Source: Hawksworthiomyces lignivorus | Lineage: Eukaryota > Ascomycota > Sordariomycetes > Ophiostomatales > Ophiostomataceae | Length of the DNA: 64,000 nt | Assembly: GCA_002917075.1 (NCBI GenBank) | Contig: NTMA01000008.1 | Span: 1-64,000, forward strand | Direction: 5' to 3' | Shown here: positions 46,884 to 61,000 of the stretch, one piece after another | Position numbering within the stretch: position 1 is the first letter of the stretch | How the letters are laid out: each line of letters begins with the position of its first letter | Program-made: the position numbers and the translations under genes | Notes under the pieces: model-generated | What the model was told of the DNA's origin: nothing | The model's database searches: none | Seen by the model: only the letters and a program-made list of their open reading frames with translations

Positions 46884-49174
46884 TTACGATCTCACAAACT
46901 TCAGCCTTCCCTTGTTGTCCTCTATGAATCTTGCTGCCAGCGCATGAGACAAATGCTTTAGCTTGCGCCGAGTCTCCGGTCGCTCAATCTCCAGCTCCTC
47001 TTCAGGCCAGCCCTCGAGCCCGTGCACCAGGTACCCCATGACGGATGCTTTGAGAACGAGCTGCCCTCTGCTGCGCAGAATGGCGATGATAAGGAAAGCC
47101 GCTGCCAGAACAATCTCAGCAACGGGAAGAACCAGCCATATCCATCGCACATGAATGTAATTCTCGGTGACAAAGACATCGCCATGGATCATGGTTGCAT
47201 TGGCGTTGTCTCCTGTGCTGCTGTTGCTCCGAATCTGGTTCGTCAACGTGTCTGCCAAATCAGCGGCGACGTTCTCCAGATTCGCCGTATACAAGAAGTA
47301 TCCGAGATCCAGAGAATCCGCGTCCAGAGAACTTCCTACGTGAGGGTACACGTTCTGGATCTGTCGCGTCAAGAGAATCCGCAGATACGAAAATAGATTC
47401 ACGTCGACGTTCTGTGAGACGGTGTACTTCGCACCAGAAGCAGATTTGTATATGTTATACTCCCTAAACCCGACGCTCGTGGTGTCGTAAAATTGGAGCC
47501 TCTCTGATGCGACCACGCCAGGGCTGATTCCTGCAGGCGTCGCGGTCAAGTTGGGATACGTCTGCTCACAATAGTACCATGACATGTAGAACGACTCGGC
47601 CGGCGGAGGATTGTCTGTGCCGCTTGGACTGGTTCCTTCGTCCGTGTCTGCCACTCTGACGAGGAAGACCTCCGCTCCAATGCCCGGCTCGTACCCTATT
47701 GATTTGAAAAGCGACGTCGCTGGGCTGGTTGGGCCTTCTTGATATGCATATGTCATGTTGAATTCAAAGCCACTGGGCTGGATCTCGCTGGGAAAGTTGT
47801 ATGTGCAATCCAGCCTGATCATGACGTCTCCCGTGCAGTTGGTAGTGACCGAGCTTGTCACATCCTGGTAGGTGCTGCAGATGCCGAGAGTGGTGACATT
47901 ATTCCAGGAGCAGAGGTCCCCGGAGCAATTGTACATCGGCTGGTAGACCTTTCCAGCCATGCCATCAATTATGGACGACTCAAGCTTGAAAAGGTCTGGA
48001 TTGAAGACTGTCGCGTAGTCGTCGCCTGAAAGTCAGTTAGCAAGATGCGAGAGAATGAGGCCGTCAGCTGCAAGGCACACGCACTTCCTGTCTGCGAATC
48101 GGTATCCTCCCGGAACGCTCTGGATGTCCAGGTCGATGCCGCGCCCATCTCCGCTGTGCCATTCGCCGGCTGTACCAACCTCGTTGGAAATTCCAAGAGC
48201 TGCTGCGAGGCCGGGTCTATGCCCAGAGTCACAAGTGATACCAGTGCCAGCGCCGCAAGAAATGGCGTCTTCTCGCAGAGGGAAAATAGGATCATCTTGA
48301 GAGCCCCGAACGGATCCCTCGACCCATCGTCAATGGTTTGCAGATGGCTCAGCCTGTGAGGCTTGCGCCGAAAATAACGCCATTTCTCCTGGCTGATGCT
48401 TGAGCCAATGCCGACCATCATCGCAATGGTGCCGTAGTTGGTGCATAGCGAGATCACCGTGTTTGGCTGGATGGACGATGGCCACGTCGTGAGCGAGTGG
48501 TTGTTCGCCCGCAACAGAAACACCACCAGCGCCGAGAAGGAGAAAACGCTAGAGATTGTAAGAAGAATTTCCCACCACCAGGACACCGCAAGTTGCCGCC
48601 ACTCGTCGTTCCTAATCTCTGTTGGCTCATGTCTTCTGTTACTCTCTGTGTCTTCTTCGGCGGCATTCACTGCCGGGTTTCCTATAGGCGTTGAGGGATC
48701 AGGTATATGGGGCAGCAAAGTCCCAGAAGAGTTGGCGTCACTCGAGAAGCTAGCTCGAGCACTCTCTTCGGAATTTTGTCCGCGTATGCCATGGGCTGCT
48801 AGCGTTGCCGGTGCTGCTGGTGCCGGGTCCGGGCGTACGTCATCCTGACGAGGCGATGTTCTCGAAGGTGAAAGGAGCAGAGGATCAGGCTGCTGGTCCT
48901 GCTCGTGAATCTCAGGGATTTGGACTTGGCCTAGCGACGAAGAAGCAGGTGGGCTTTCAGGTCGATGCGATTGTTCTTGAGCACCTGAAGCATGGGCCTG
49001 TTGTGGCACTCCAGAAACTTGTATGGGCCGAACTGCAAGCAGCTGTGATAGTTCGTGACTCTCGACAGCTTGGCTGAGACGAGGAGGTTCCGATACGCGG
49101 ATAGATGGAACGCCAAGCAAGTCCGGTTGCTCATCACTCTCTAGAGCCCGGGCTTGGCGTGGGAGATTTTGCAT
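46884..49174 (-). CDS. DUF3176-family fungal membrane protein
   Basis: The predicted 743-residue protein has exons 49174-48085 and 48025-46884; the 60-base intron (GTGCGT...CTTTCAG, with GCTAACTGAC as branch) splits a Ser codon. The first 190 residues are hydrophilic and Pro/Gln/Ser-rich. The family core follows: WWWEILLTISSVFSFSALVV (TM1, about 200-221), TM2 at 238-259, the SISQEKWRYF segment, and LFSLCEKTPFLAALALVSLV (TM3), leading to GIDPASQQLL. A Cys- and glycosylation-rich external domain of about 330 residues comes next. A final helix lies at about 656-680, and the C-terminal cytosolic tail has 63 residues. DUF3176 proteins are expanded in filamentous ascomycetes and have no assigned function. 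Confidence 0.85.
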
Positions 49175-50570
49175 CTTTGTTGGTTAAGCAGCGGAGCCGG
49201 CTTGAGAAGCATGTCCGAACGACGGAAGTCGCAGGCTCGACTCCATTCTCCAGGCTTCGAGCTTTCTAAATGTTACAAATACATTCCCGAGCTTTCCGAC
49301 GAGTAGAGTATTGTGACTCTCCTTGCGCCAGAAGCGGCAGGGCAGGGCAGGGCCGCTCTGGCAAGGGCTCTGCTGGAAAAAAGAAAACACATTGCTACAG
49401 TCAGAAACGTCTAGGAGATGCATGTGTGGCGCTCTTCGTGCGCCGCTCAGCCAGGCACACCCTTGGCTTTTGAAAGCTGCACTTTCGAGAGACATTGGTG
49501 TGGTGGTCGTACGCGAATCAGCATTGACGCCATTGCGCTTTGCTGCTTGTGTAGGCACCCTCCTGAGAATACATAGCTGCATCCTTCCTCGTGTTTGGCC
49601 AGAAAATTTGTCAGACATCCCTTCTTTACAGCAATGTAGACTCAGCTATTTTGACAGGTAACGCAGGAGGCTGTGCTGACGTGGAAAATTATTGGACACT
49701 TTTGCTCACAGCCTTGCACACCTGTTTTTGAGCTTATTCAAGACCTACAAAGCGATTGATCGCGAGTTACTACGATAACATGCCAGAGTAAGAAGGTACC
49801 TTTTTCCTCAGATATAAATATCCCAATGCGTACAAAGCGACTGATGTGGCATTGGTTCATTGAGGGCAACGGACGACAACAGAGAGGCTAGCAGATGTAA
49901 GAACGCCTGTTCCCAGTGCGTCAGGAAGTGAGGCTCGGTGCGGACAAGGCTCGACATATCTTGAATATAAAAGATAAACTCATGAACAGCAAAGCAAGAC
50001 GATGACGATATCTGTTAGGAATGAGACTAAAATAGCTTAAAAAAAAAGAGCATCGAGTTCTTAGCTAACGAGGAATGCTCTAAAAAAAATCGTCTCTTCA
50101 CATAAAGTTCTTCCAATCAAGAGCCAATTATAAAAAAAAACAAAGGAAAATTATCTTCTCCCCCTACCCCTTAGCTATCACTCTTCTCCATCAGCCCGAT
50201 GAAAGAAATGATCACAGGGATTATTTACAAGATAATATTCAACAAAAGCCACTAGATACCAAGCCAAAAGAAAAAGGCAACAAAGCAATACAAAAGAATA
50301 ATGTATAGCCCCCACAATCCACCACTAGGGCCGAAATATGCATCTTTGCCCACGACCGGCGAGGGTCGCTTGCTGGAAGTCATTGAAGAGACATGGCGAA
50401 CAGTAGGAAGATATGAATCGTATGAACCAGAGAACCAGAATCGAAAAAAGGATCAATACGCAACCACAAGGGCAGAGAACATGGCAAACAGACACCAACA
50501 TCAAAATAATAAATAGCAAATGCCGCTCCCGTCACGTCCACTTCCTTGCCTAAACCATCCATTTCATCGC
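49175..50570. other. Intergenic region
   Basis: This 1.4 kb region lies between two minus-strand genes. The part nearest 50570 is A-rich and AT-rich, including several A runs at 50040-50140, and probably holds the 3' UTR of the SUN-family gene. No gene was recognised. Confidence 0.55.
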
Positions 50571-52014
50571 TCAGCTGCTGCCAAACGGCTTGAAGACGAT
50601 CACAGCATTGCCACCCGCGGTGATGGCAGTCTGCGTAAAAGAGTCAGCGAAGAGTGCATTCGTGAAAATGCAAAAAAAAAGAGGGGAGGCGAGGTGAAAT
50701 AGGGGGAAGAGACAAAGGACGACGGAAAAAAGAAAAGAGGGGAGAGAAACATACCGTGCAGCCATTGCCGCCATTGTAGTAGGAGCCGCTCTTAAGGTAG
50801 CACGGAGCGCTGATGTCGCCGGTGATCTCGATATCAAAGTCGAGCTGGGCGGAGCTGGTGGGCTGGTTGGGGAAGATAGACAGGTAGGTGATGCCGTTGA
50901 TGTCGGTGCCGGCACCAATGTTGACGGGCGACCAGTTGCCGGCAGAGTCGGGGAACTCGCTGCTAGTCCAGACGCAGGCCTGGTCGACGGAGACGCCCTT
51001 GTTGTTGACGTAGAACTGGCCGCTCGTGTACTTGCCCTCCCACTGGTAGGCAGTCTTAGCGTTGAGGTTGGTCAGCGGGTAGCTCTGGCCCGGCTCGGTG
51101 ACCAGCGGGATGTTCATCATTTCGTTGCCCGGGTAGTTGGTGCCGCACACGCAGGCCACGTCGGACAGCTTGTTCTGGACGCTGATGCCGCCGAGGCCAG
51201 CCATGCAGAGCGTGTTGAAGCTGGGGTTGGTGAGCTCCAGGAAGCCGTCGGCATTGCACCACAGGCCGCCGATGGACTGGCCCGTCGCGCCCTGCGAAGT
51301 GGGGGGCCACTGTGCCTTGGTCTGGCCCGGGGCGCAGGCATACGAGCAGAACGAGTTCGGCACGCAGCCGCCGCTGATGGGCTCCACGATGTCGCTGATG
51401 AGCGAGCCGGGCGTCCAGCCGCCCGTGGTCTGAATGCTGGCCCAGCCGTCCAGACCCACCCAGTCGACCGCCACTGCGCCGTAGTCAGACGGGAAGTGCG
51501 AGCAGGGGATCTTGCCGCTGGGGAAGTTGGAGGACGAGCCGCTCGACGCGTTGCTGCTGGAGGCGGCAGCGGGGGTTGACTTGGCAGTCGCCTTGGTCGT
51601 GGGCGTGGTCTTCGTAGAGGTGCTCGTGGTCGTGGGCGTCGTCGCCTTAGACTCGAAGAACTCAGCGGCCTGCTTGGTGGTCGACGTCTTGGTGGTCGAC
51701 GTCTTGGTGGTCGATGGCGGCGGAGGCGGCGGCGGTGTGAACGTAGGCGTTGTCTTGCCCACAACGACGCAGTCGCCCTCTTTGATGCACTGCTGGGCCT
51801 CGTTGGCGCTGACGGCCTGGCCGTCAGCGTAGACGTACTTGGTCTCGACCGGGTTCACCCAGGTGGTGACGGCGGCGCCGCGCTTCTCGACGGGGGTATC
51901 GCGCTTCTCTAGCTGGCGGACGGCGCGGTGGCGGTGCATGTGCTGGTGCTTGATCTCGGCCGTGGCGCCAGCCACGAGTGCCGCCGTAACGGCAATCTGG
52001 ATAATTCCCTTCAT
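50571..52014 (-). CDS. Secreted SUN-family (GH132) cell-wall protein
   Basis: This encodes a 439-residue protein of the SUN family (yeast Sim1/Uth1/Nca3/Sun4), secreted proteins with beta-1,3-glucan activity that act in wall remodelling and septation. Exons on the minus strand are 52014-50755 and 50630-50571, joined in phase 0. A signal peptide spans residues 1-19. Two KR dibasic sites at 37-38 and 44-45 suggest Kex2 processing. A Pro run at 94-100 and a Thr/Ser-rich linker with repeated TTKTS follow. The SUN domain starts near residue 164 with FPSGKIPCSHFPSDYGAVAV and DWVGLDGWASIQ. It continues with CSYACAPGQTKAQWP, GLWCNADGFLELTNP and CMAGLGGISVQNKL, and later NGITYLSIFPNQP. The conserved Cys pattern is retained. 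No GPI signal is present at the C terminus. Confidence 0.9.
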
Positions 52015-55000
52015 GATTCCTCCAAGAGTTGGTAGTCGTATCTAGTGAATATCTTGGATGTCCTCGAAAGGTGCTTTGTTGAGTTTGACTGCGGACGGTC
52101 CTGTCAGCATTCGGTTCTCTCGGCACAGCTATCAATCCTGTTAAAGTAATCGCTTCCTGAAGCTCGATGCCGTCTTCGCGAAGTTTTGTCGCAGCCGGTA
52201 TGTGAACCTCTTGCCAGCATAGAAACCAATCGCCGAACCGTCAAGATCCTCCCCACAGTTCAGTTAAAACCCACCTTTTGACTGTCGTTTATCTCAGTGT
52301 ACGTTTATTCGTTTCTCTCGAAAACCCCAAAAGAGCGTGGCAGAGAGCAGGAGCCCTCAGTTGGATGGAGAACGGCGTCGCGCGGCGAAATGATTGACGA
52401 TGGTAGGAAATAGCAAACCGAACGTCCGTCGTGAAAGCAGAAGAAAAATGAGGGACAAAAAGGAAAGAAGACTGAAAAGGGAGTGGTAATACTGAGAGAC
52501 TATCAGAAAAATGAATGACAGCCACTCCCCTTCGAAACGACAGTGGAGAATAATGAGTGCGACTGGGGGCAGATGAGAGGAGAGGCGTGAGGCGAGGGCT
52601 AGAACGACAAACAAAAGCGAGAACAAGAAATCAAAGTGGAACGTCTACCCTGAACCGGTTTACGTACAATCTGAGAGAGGGGGGGAGTTCGACGATCCCC
52701 TTGTAAGGGCTTGGCGAAATTACATTCCCTATTTGAAGGGGCCATGGCCATACAAGGGAAATGAGCAAAGAAGTCGCTCGTTTGCCAATAGACCGACAGC
52801 CAACCTGTGCAGCGTAGCACGAGTACGCACTTTCAAGCACATCGTCAACGCAGTTGGTGGACAGGGGGGGTGTAGAAAACTAGACAGGGGGGGTGGTAAT
52901 GGAATGGATCCTCACAGACGAGGTTCGCCCTTCCTTTTGCTCAACCACTCAGCAAGCCGCAGCAACCACAAACGGCAGCACAGATCATCATGGTAATATA
53001 AGTTATGAGCAGGCTTATACTGGATTCCCCAGTGTTTGAACAAATTCGTAGCACTGAAATACATATGTCGTACGCAGCTGTGCGGTGGGTGCAGCAATCT
53101 GCGATGAAGTGTTTGAATAGGCAAGTGGGAGTTCGTAACGTATACAGGTACGCGGCGCGAGATGACCAGGGAGTGAGTATGTACACAGGGCACACCGAGA
53201 AGCTTGCCTTGGTAGCCCACAAAACAATCCCGTGCAGCTTGCGTATCCTGCATGCCTCTCTCTAGAAAGCAAGAAAAAAGAAGCATTCCTCACCAACCCT
53301 ACGGCATTGAAGAGGGATGCGATGATTTTCTTTTCCTGCGCTGGTCTTTTGCCAGCAAACGCGCATAGTCATGCCTGTCGCATGCGCACATTCATGACAT
53401 AGAATACTCCGTGCCCCGAACGAACATACGTACATCAAGGCTGACGTTGCGATAAAACCCATGAGACCTATCCATCGTGAGATGTCTTTTCTATTTTAGC
53501 TCGCCCCGTTTCAGAATCAAGAAACAAAGAAAATAAGCGATTCAAGACGCACTTTCGATTTTTCCTGCGGCTATTGATTGCTCTAAGAAAAAAAAATAGT
53601 GGATGGACGTGTGAGTAGGCGTACGGAGTATGGGGCACATTTGTTCGCACGAACAGAGGCAGACTCGCAATGCCAGGGAAACTTGCGACGAAGGTGGTCT
53701 CTTCGCAAGGGGATCCTGTCGTTTTTCCCCTTTTTTAATCCCCGGTCACCCCTGTTGTTTTTATTTGCTACTCCATACTTGTATATTATTCTCGCATTCT
53801 ATTGGTCGATTCTCTCTACTTGCGCCGCTCTGTTCCTGAATTTTCCTATTTAGGTATAAGATCCTAGCTTAATTTAGATTAGCCCAGTCATACTTTCCTG
53901 GAATAGGGATCGCCAAGCACTGCCCATGTTTGTCCATCGCCCTCGCGGTCTCCTTCCTTGTCTGCTCATCCGCCCAAGGTGGCTACACTGCCGCTATTTT
54001 GAAAGCGTTTTGTTTTAAGCTCAACATCCACATAGTGCGATATACATACGTACCGTTGATAGTCATTCAAAGCCTACTACATCGTATACCATATGGATTG
54101 TGAGGTTTTTTTTCTTCCTTTTTTTTTTTTTCTCTGCTTTTTTTTCTTCTTTGTCTATTTCTTTGTTTCATTCTTTCTTTTGGGTTCTATTTCGTTTGCC
54201 CTAGTCCGCTCTACTGGAGACGGTCACAAAAAAGAACGAATGGCTGCAGTGCAGTTGACAGAATTCGTCTTCATCGTATACGGATCTCGTAATAAATATT
54301 ATCCAAGAACATTTCGAAATCAAGGTCATTTTGGGTTTGTGCTATAAAAAGATTGTACGAGCATTTTTCTAGGAAAGCAGGCTTATCGCCTTGGAACCTC
54401 TATTCCGTTTAAAGATAATATACCAAAGTCAATGAGGACCCGGCTCTCATATCGACAACGCTCCCAGGAACAGCAGCGACTGTCTTGCGGGGTGGATCAT
54501 CAGGACCAGCGCGGAAAACATCACTCATTGCGGAAATCGACGCAAAGACGACCAAGAAATCAATGTGCTTGTCTCTGCCTGTTCGAATTGTCTCATACAA
54601 ATTACACGGACCCCACTGAAGATGAGGCGTTCGCAATAGAACAAGTATATGTTAAAGCATACATTAATACGAATCTAGCGAGAAGAGCATCCTCTCAAAC
54701 TCCAAGGCACCATTATCTTGCCGCCTTGCCCCGAGCAGGCTGCAGATGACCGTAGTCAGGTCTCTTTTTTTTTTTTTCCCCTAATATGCTCCGTACTCCA
54801 TCGTAGTGTAATGGACTTGACGTCAGATAATGTGAGCTCGTGACTTTCACAATTTCAGAAGAGAAGCTTTTGGATAGAGGCACAGCAATGTTTCCACCGT
54901 ATGGATGTTCTCCTTAACTACGCTGCTCTTCTGCTGACGCCATCTCCCTAGATTTACCGGACTGCAAGCAATTACATGTGTGTGATGTGATTTTCTAGCG

Positions 55001-58000
55001 TTTATAACACGTTGGTTCCGATGTCACTATTAACTGACCTTTGCTTGAGATCGTGTCCTATATGCGACGTTTTCTCGAGCCAGAGCGACCGTGAAGAACG
55101 AAGCTGTATATGTTCTTGAAGCTCCTTGTTTTATGCAGGCTGACAGGCCTCGCGGTTCTTATTCTTTAGTCCAACTCGGTAGTCTAGACAATATCGAGAG
55201 ACGAATTACCACTGAGGCGTAGATTCTCTCCAGCTCCATCATGCACTTCAATCACTGTTTGACGGTCGTGATGCACGGCATCCGAGTTCGATGTAGTTGT
55301 CAAGGCTGTTCTTTTTTTCTAACTTTTGTCCTAGGAAATATTATCGTTGACATCTACAATATTTATTCAGATCTACGCATTTGCTTCTCCAAGCATAATA
55401 AAAAGAAGTGTTCACATGGTCATGTAATAGATTTGCAACAGTCCTAGGCAAAGCTCCGCGCATGACTCGAGCCGACACAAAACAATGGCTTTTTTACACT
55501 TCATGGTACACTCTCCTCGTCCACATAGCTCCCTAGAATGGTGGAACGAGGGCGAGATATATGTTTGGCAAGTGCAACTCGAAATATAGGGTAATCTTCA
55601 ACACTCCTATTTCACCGCCGGAACACATATGGATGTAGAAGGAGAGAGCGTGACGACGAATAGAAACCTATCTTGTGCACATACGTAATATAAGATGCAT
55701 TTGTATGAACTTGTATGTTTATTTACAATACGAAACGAAAACAGTTCTGATTGCAATAAGAAAGCCCAGAAGCACCGTCGAAACAAAACTTCGATAAATC
55801 ATGACAGGAGGTCAATGTCCACAGCTAACATAAGCGATGAGAAACATCCCTCTTTCCAAAGAGAAACCTCTTAATTGCAGCAGCTCTCTAGCTGTAGTGG
55901 TGCAAGATCAGTCAGATAAAATTATTCTTACACCAAAGGAAGTCTGATGCGAGTTGGGAAATCTGTGTCTGGATCCTCTTAAGAATCATTAAAACCCGAG
56001 ATCAATAGACAAATCAATTCATAATAAAACGTGTTTGGAACTTTATCTCATGGTCTGAAGTAGCTTCTACAATACACTTACTTGCAAATGTACTTTAATT
56101 TATACGAAGGTTACTTCCCTTCACCAGGCAGAAGCGTATTATGTTAGAATACGCGTCATGCAGCATTCTGATATACCGACTGAGCGAGTTGAGAGAAAAC
56201 TCGACACATCTAAAGCCTTAATAGCCATGCAACACTTAGTCTTCTTGATGCTAGCCAGATCCAATAGTTGCCAGGTTTTCAGGTCTCGAATCGATGTATT
56301 TGGGAGAAGGTAATATACCTCCCATTGAAGAAATTGTCATACGTCTCACCAGAGAAGCTGTGATGTGTTACCTTTCAGTTAGCCGCTACAAATTTTCAGG
56401 AGAATTAACTAGCAGAGCTTTATACTAATCTGTCTGTTAGCAGGAAGATATTATGGAGAGAGGGGACGGTGGTGTCTTTTAGATTCAATGCCCCATACTT
56501 TCAAGCTCTGCTTGACAGACGATAGAATATATTCTCAGCCGGGGTAAGACGTAAAATTCAAGAGAAACAAGACATTGTAAAGTTTTTCCGGTTTCTAAAA
56601 GGAGACTGTGTACTGGGTGCTTAACTCTAGTATAAAAATAAAGGCAGTTCACTTAATAATATGCTAAAACTATATACGCGCTCAACTGAATCCGACAAGT
56701 CTATGGTTGGAGATAGTATTATATCGTAAGGAAACTCTGGCACTTCTTGTAACTCGAGCTAAGTATAACAGTCTGCTTGCTTGTGTCGAAGTTTCGCTGT
56801 CTCCTACACCCATATAAAGTTCTGTAGCCATGAGATACCCAGCCAAGAAACCGACGTGAGCCAATATCTAAAACAGTGCCAGCTGTGATTAATAACAGCA
56901 ACTATCCTAGTGTCACTCCTACTCCGAATCCTGACCATCAATCTTCTCTTATATTTCTCATTTATTTGACATGTCTCTTATTGCAAGCGCTATCCCGAGT
57001 ATATAAACGAATGCCCCAAGCATCATTTTGCTTTGCGGCCGAGCTTATACAGTAGAACGACTACTTGCAGGTTGTAGACCAAGAAAAGGACAGAAAAAAA
57101 ATAATGCTGAAGGCGATCAAGAGCTCTATACTGTGAAAAAGAGTATTGTTTTTTTTTTTAACTCTCTTTTTCAATATTTGATGATATTGCTCCTTTTCCA
57201 ATTCTCAACCATTGATTGTAAGACCCATGAGGGCTACTTTCAAACTCTTAGAAGTTTCTTCACATACGGTGTAACTTGTTGACTACCATTAAATAAAATG
57301 GGAGATCATACCTGATCAGAATACAGATAGGCGAAACCACAGAAGGCAAAATAGCGAACAATGCAACAAGAATAAAACTGTCCGTTGTGCGGTGGCACCC
57401 TGTTAAATTTAGAGGTTCAAACAAACATTGTCCATCTTCAATCTCTTCTCGGTCTCAACCATAGTAGCACTATCATTATCTTGCAGCCGGGTTCTTGTCC
57501 TTCCGTACGTCCGTTTTCTGGTCTCTACTTTTTGTGTTCGCAAGCGCGGATTAAAGAAGAGACGCAGATCATAACAATTCCGTGACCACTCAGATAGGAG
57601 GTTGGTGGCGTGGTCCTGTTCCAACTCCTCACGAATTTGAAACCTCGCAGGCAACTGTGCTTACAGTTGGGACTTTTGATTGTGAGGCCGTTATTTCTAT
57701 GCCCTGTATTACAAAGTTGTCTACGTCTCCGGCGCTTAGAATTGGCCAACACGGCAGTTTCAAAGATTCGAAAGGTAAACAAAAGTGGTGCCGAGGAGGA
57801 AGAAGAAGCCTAATGGTCAGGATTCTGTTGACAACCAACATAGCCGTTGGGAAGGGCATAGACATGGTGATGAGACAATCTATGCGACAAAGCGAGGACC
57901 CTTTTGATGTAACACGGACGACATGGACTAATTCACAACAAACAGCAACAAGACAACCACAATATACACAATCCGACATTGTTCTTCGATAAGTCGAAGA

Positions 58001-61000
58001 CAATACCCCATATCAAGAATTTGGAGCCATTTCTGTGGCTATTAGTGGGAGCAGCAACAAACTGTTCACATGTATGGCCGGCATTTGGGTTGACACGGGA
58101 CCGGAAGAACCGTCTCTGGCAAGAAACGGCGAAATAAACATGACCACACACTCTTAGACGGCAAAGCCGTGGGCAAGAGACCAACCGATTATGACAACGG
58201 TAGCTGCTGCCTGCTACAATGGAATACCAGGCCTCCAATGACACAGATAGACTCTGTAAAAAGGGACAGCGGTCTTGCGATGCAGAGGACAGAGGGTTTG
58301 GTGCTGATAAACCACCCTATCTCACCGCCCGAAGGCGACCGTCAGGATAGAGTAAAAGCACAAAGCATTCGCCAAAAGAGTTTATGAGACACCCCCCGGA
58401 AACCTGAAATTCTCAGCTCCGTAAGTTATTCAATATATCTTTGAGAATCTAGCTCAGTGTGAGGACCTGTGAAGCTATTGGCGTTCCTGCATCACTCTTT
58501 CTGTGAAGTCGGGCTGAGTGGAGAATATCTTAGGGCCTGATACCTTCCTCTTGGGTGTGCATTGCAGAAGATGCGTGACGGCATCCTAGCTTAACTATAC
58601 TGGATCACGATGTACGCTGGTCTTGATCGGCAAAACTAATACTCGATAGGCAGTATCCGAAGAGAACAAACGAGACGGAGAAAGCAGAGCAGAGCTGGAA
58701 ATTTTTGAAAGCTAATGAACTCCACTTCTCGAGGATCAAAAAAAGAACGCGGAAATGGAGACACCAGCTGAAGAGGTAGCCTGCTGGCAAGACTGTCAGC
58801 TCGATACGACTAGAAGAAGTGAGCGGAAACGGGCAGAAAACAAGTGCTTATTGTTCTCCTCTCTGTTGCAGGCTTTTTGGGCGAGTTCATTCCAATTAAT
58901 ACGAGGCCTTTGACTGTGTTGTACACGCGCTTCTGCACACAGCCACAATCGACAAGCCTTTCAAGTAGTATTTTGCAGGTACCTATTCTCGTTTATTTCG
59001 TTTCTTTACTCTTTCTCTTATTTTCAATTATTAGCCTCTTTCCACGGGACAATTGGCTGATTTCACTTCTCTTTCCGGGTTGGTATAATGGAAGACGACT
59101 ATTATTAAAGAAGGAAAAAAACATCTGTAAATGTGTAGCAAGACCTGGAAAGCCAATCCCGGACGGGCTTGCAACCGGGCCAACTACTTCTAGAGCAACT
59201 CCAAGTGTAAGTGACTGCTCGTGCTGCTGTTGCTACTTCCGCTTTATTATTATTATTATAGATCGTGGTTTTTCTTATAACAATTTACAGCCCGTGCCTT
59301 GGCTTGGATGGCCTGCCTCCCTTGCCTTTTCTTTGTCCACTCACGAGGATTTCCTTTTTTTCTTTTTCACGAGTCGCCCCAGCTTATTCTCGAATCCACC
59401 GTCGAACACAGAGACCAAAGGAGAGCAGAGACGGGTGTCATCCCGTTCCCGGCGTGCAGCAAGACAACAAGGGAAGCAGAGCGACCATCAAATAGAATGG
59501 ACCTAGCTATCAAAGACCAGATCTTTTCGCTTCTGCGAGTATTGTGACGGTTCCATGCACGTATCCCACTCTGAGATGTCGACTTCACTGATGTCAGACG
59601 CAACCTATAACCCCGAAGCCCACACAGTGCAAGGAACGGCCTATTCTCATTCCTTAAGCTTTTCTTTTGCCCGCTTCGTGGGCGGCGAGTGCTCAGAGAA
59701 GGCTCTATGACCTTCACGCACTCATCTCTCTCCACAATGTATGTTGTAGACGTCATGTAAAGCCACATTTTGTCTTCAGCTTGCTACTTGATTCTCCGAA
59801 CTCCGGACATTGCTCAAAAATGGTATCTTGCAACAGTCGTATAGGAAAGTATTACTACCGCACAGAAGAGCACTACGTGAAACCCGTTTCGTGTTTCCCC
59901 TGTTCTATACCATACCTGTCAGATGTTTGATCGTGCAGGGTATGCATCCAGGAATCGTCCCAAAAAGAACAATTATTTTGATGCCTACTTGACTATTATC
60001 TTTTTTCTTTCATTCGTCTTTCTTTTTTTTTCTCTTTATTATACAATCTTAGAGCCTTGATAGCTTGACTTTCGATAGACAGAGAAAAATGATGATCAAA
60101 ATAAACAATTAACAGAATTTGAAACTTTTGCATATTTGTGCTGAAGAGAGTCGAGAAAATTTTGGCAAAAGCGCGGAGCACAGACAGACCAGGGCTGCTA
60201 TACCACGTCAACTCCATGCCACCATAGGTACCTGGCCAGTAAGCAGACAGCGACGATTTGCTAAGACCCTCGTGTTGCCTCCGCCTCATAGAAAGTTTGA
60301 ACGGAGGACAGGTGACCTCTCCTGCCCGCCCGGCATCCGTGCCAGAGACAATATCCAATTAAGTAGTACATAACTATTAGCTGTGCGTTTTTTTTTTGTT
60401 GGACGCCTTGGCTCACTCTGTGGCTTGCTCTGGAATACGTAGAGAAGTGAGATAGCTCCTGGGTGATCATCCTCTTTTCTTGCCACTGCCTCTAGCTGCG
60501 CAGTCTTCAGCTGCACCCGGCTTCTAGCCGACAGCCAACCACGACGCTCAGCCGGCGCAAAAAGCCATGGCTCGCTTTCTCGCCAGCTTGCTTCGCTCCC
60601 TCGCAATCACTCTTGTTTGAGTCGTTTCTCTTTCTGTGCTGCGCTCTCCACTTGCCCCTGCCGCTCGCCCTTTTCTCATCCATCCGTGTCCTATCAACTG
60701 CAGTAGCTCTCTTCAAAAATGGCCCTCGTCAGGAATCGCTTGTTTTAAGAGCACAAAGAGCTGCCCAGTTACCCGGACGAACCGCCTCTTTGGGGCCTCC
60801 GCTCAGCTGTGCCTAGACGGCCGACCATCTGCATTCAGGAACATTACATATTGAGACAGATTCAATAAAGAGATGGTTGCATGGTTGCATTGGTGGTGTA
60901 TTTTTGGACTAAATTAAAACATGAATTAAACCAGCTCAAACAGAGCAAAGCACACATAAACGTCGCCGCGGCTTGCGGCTGCTTAAGTTATACCTTGCGC

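Noticed and set aside
54801..54814. tRNA A-box-like sequence TCGTAGTGTAATGG
   Set aside because: No anticodon stem, TTCGA-type B box or acceptor stem pairing follows within 80 bases.
58844..59506. Plus-strand frame of 220 codons with hydrophobic stretches
   Set aside because: The hydrophobic stretches come from T-rich runs, there is no family match, and no splice or promoter support was seen.
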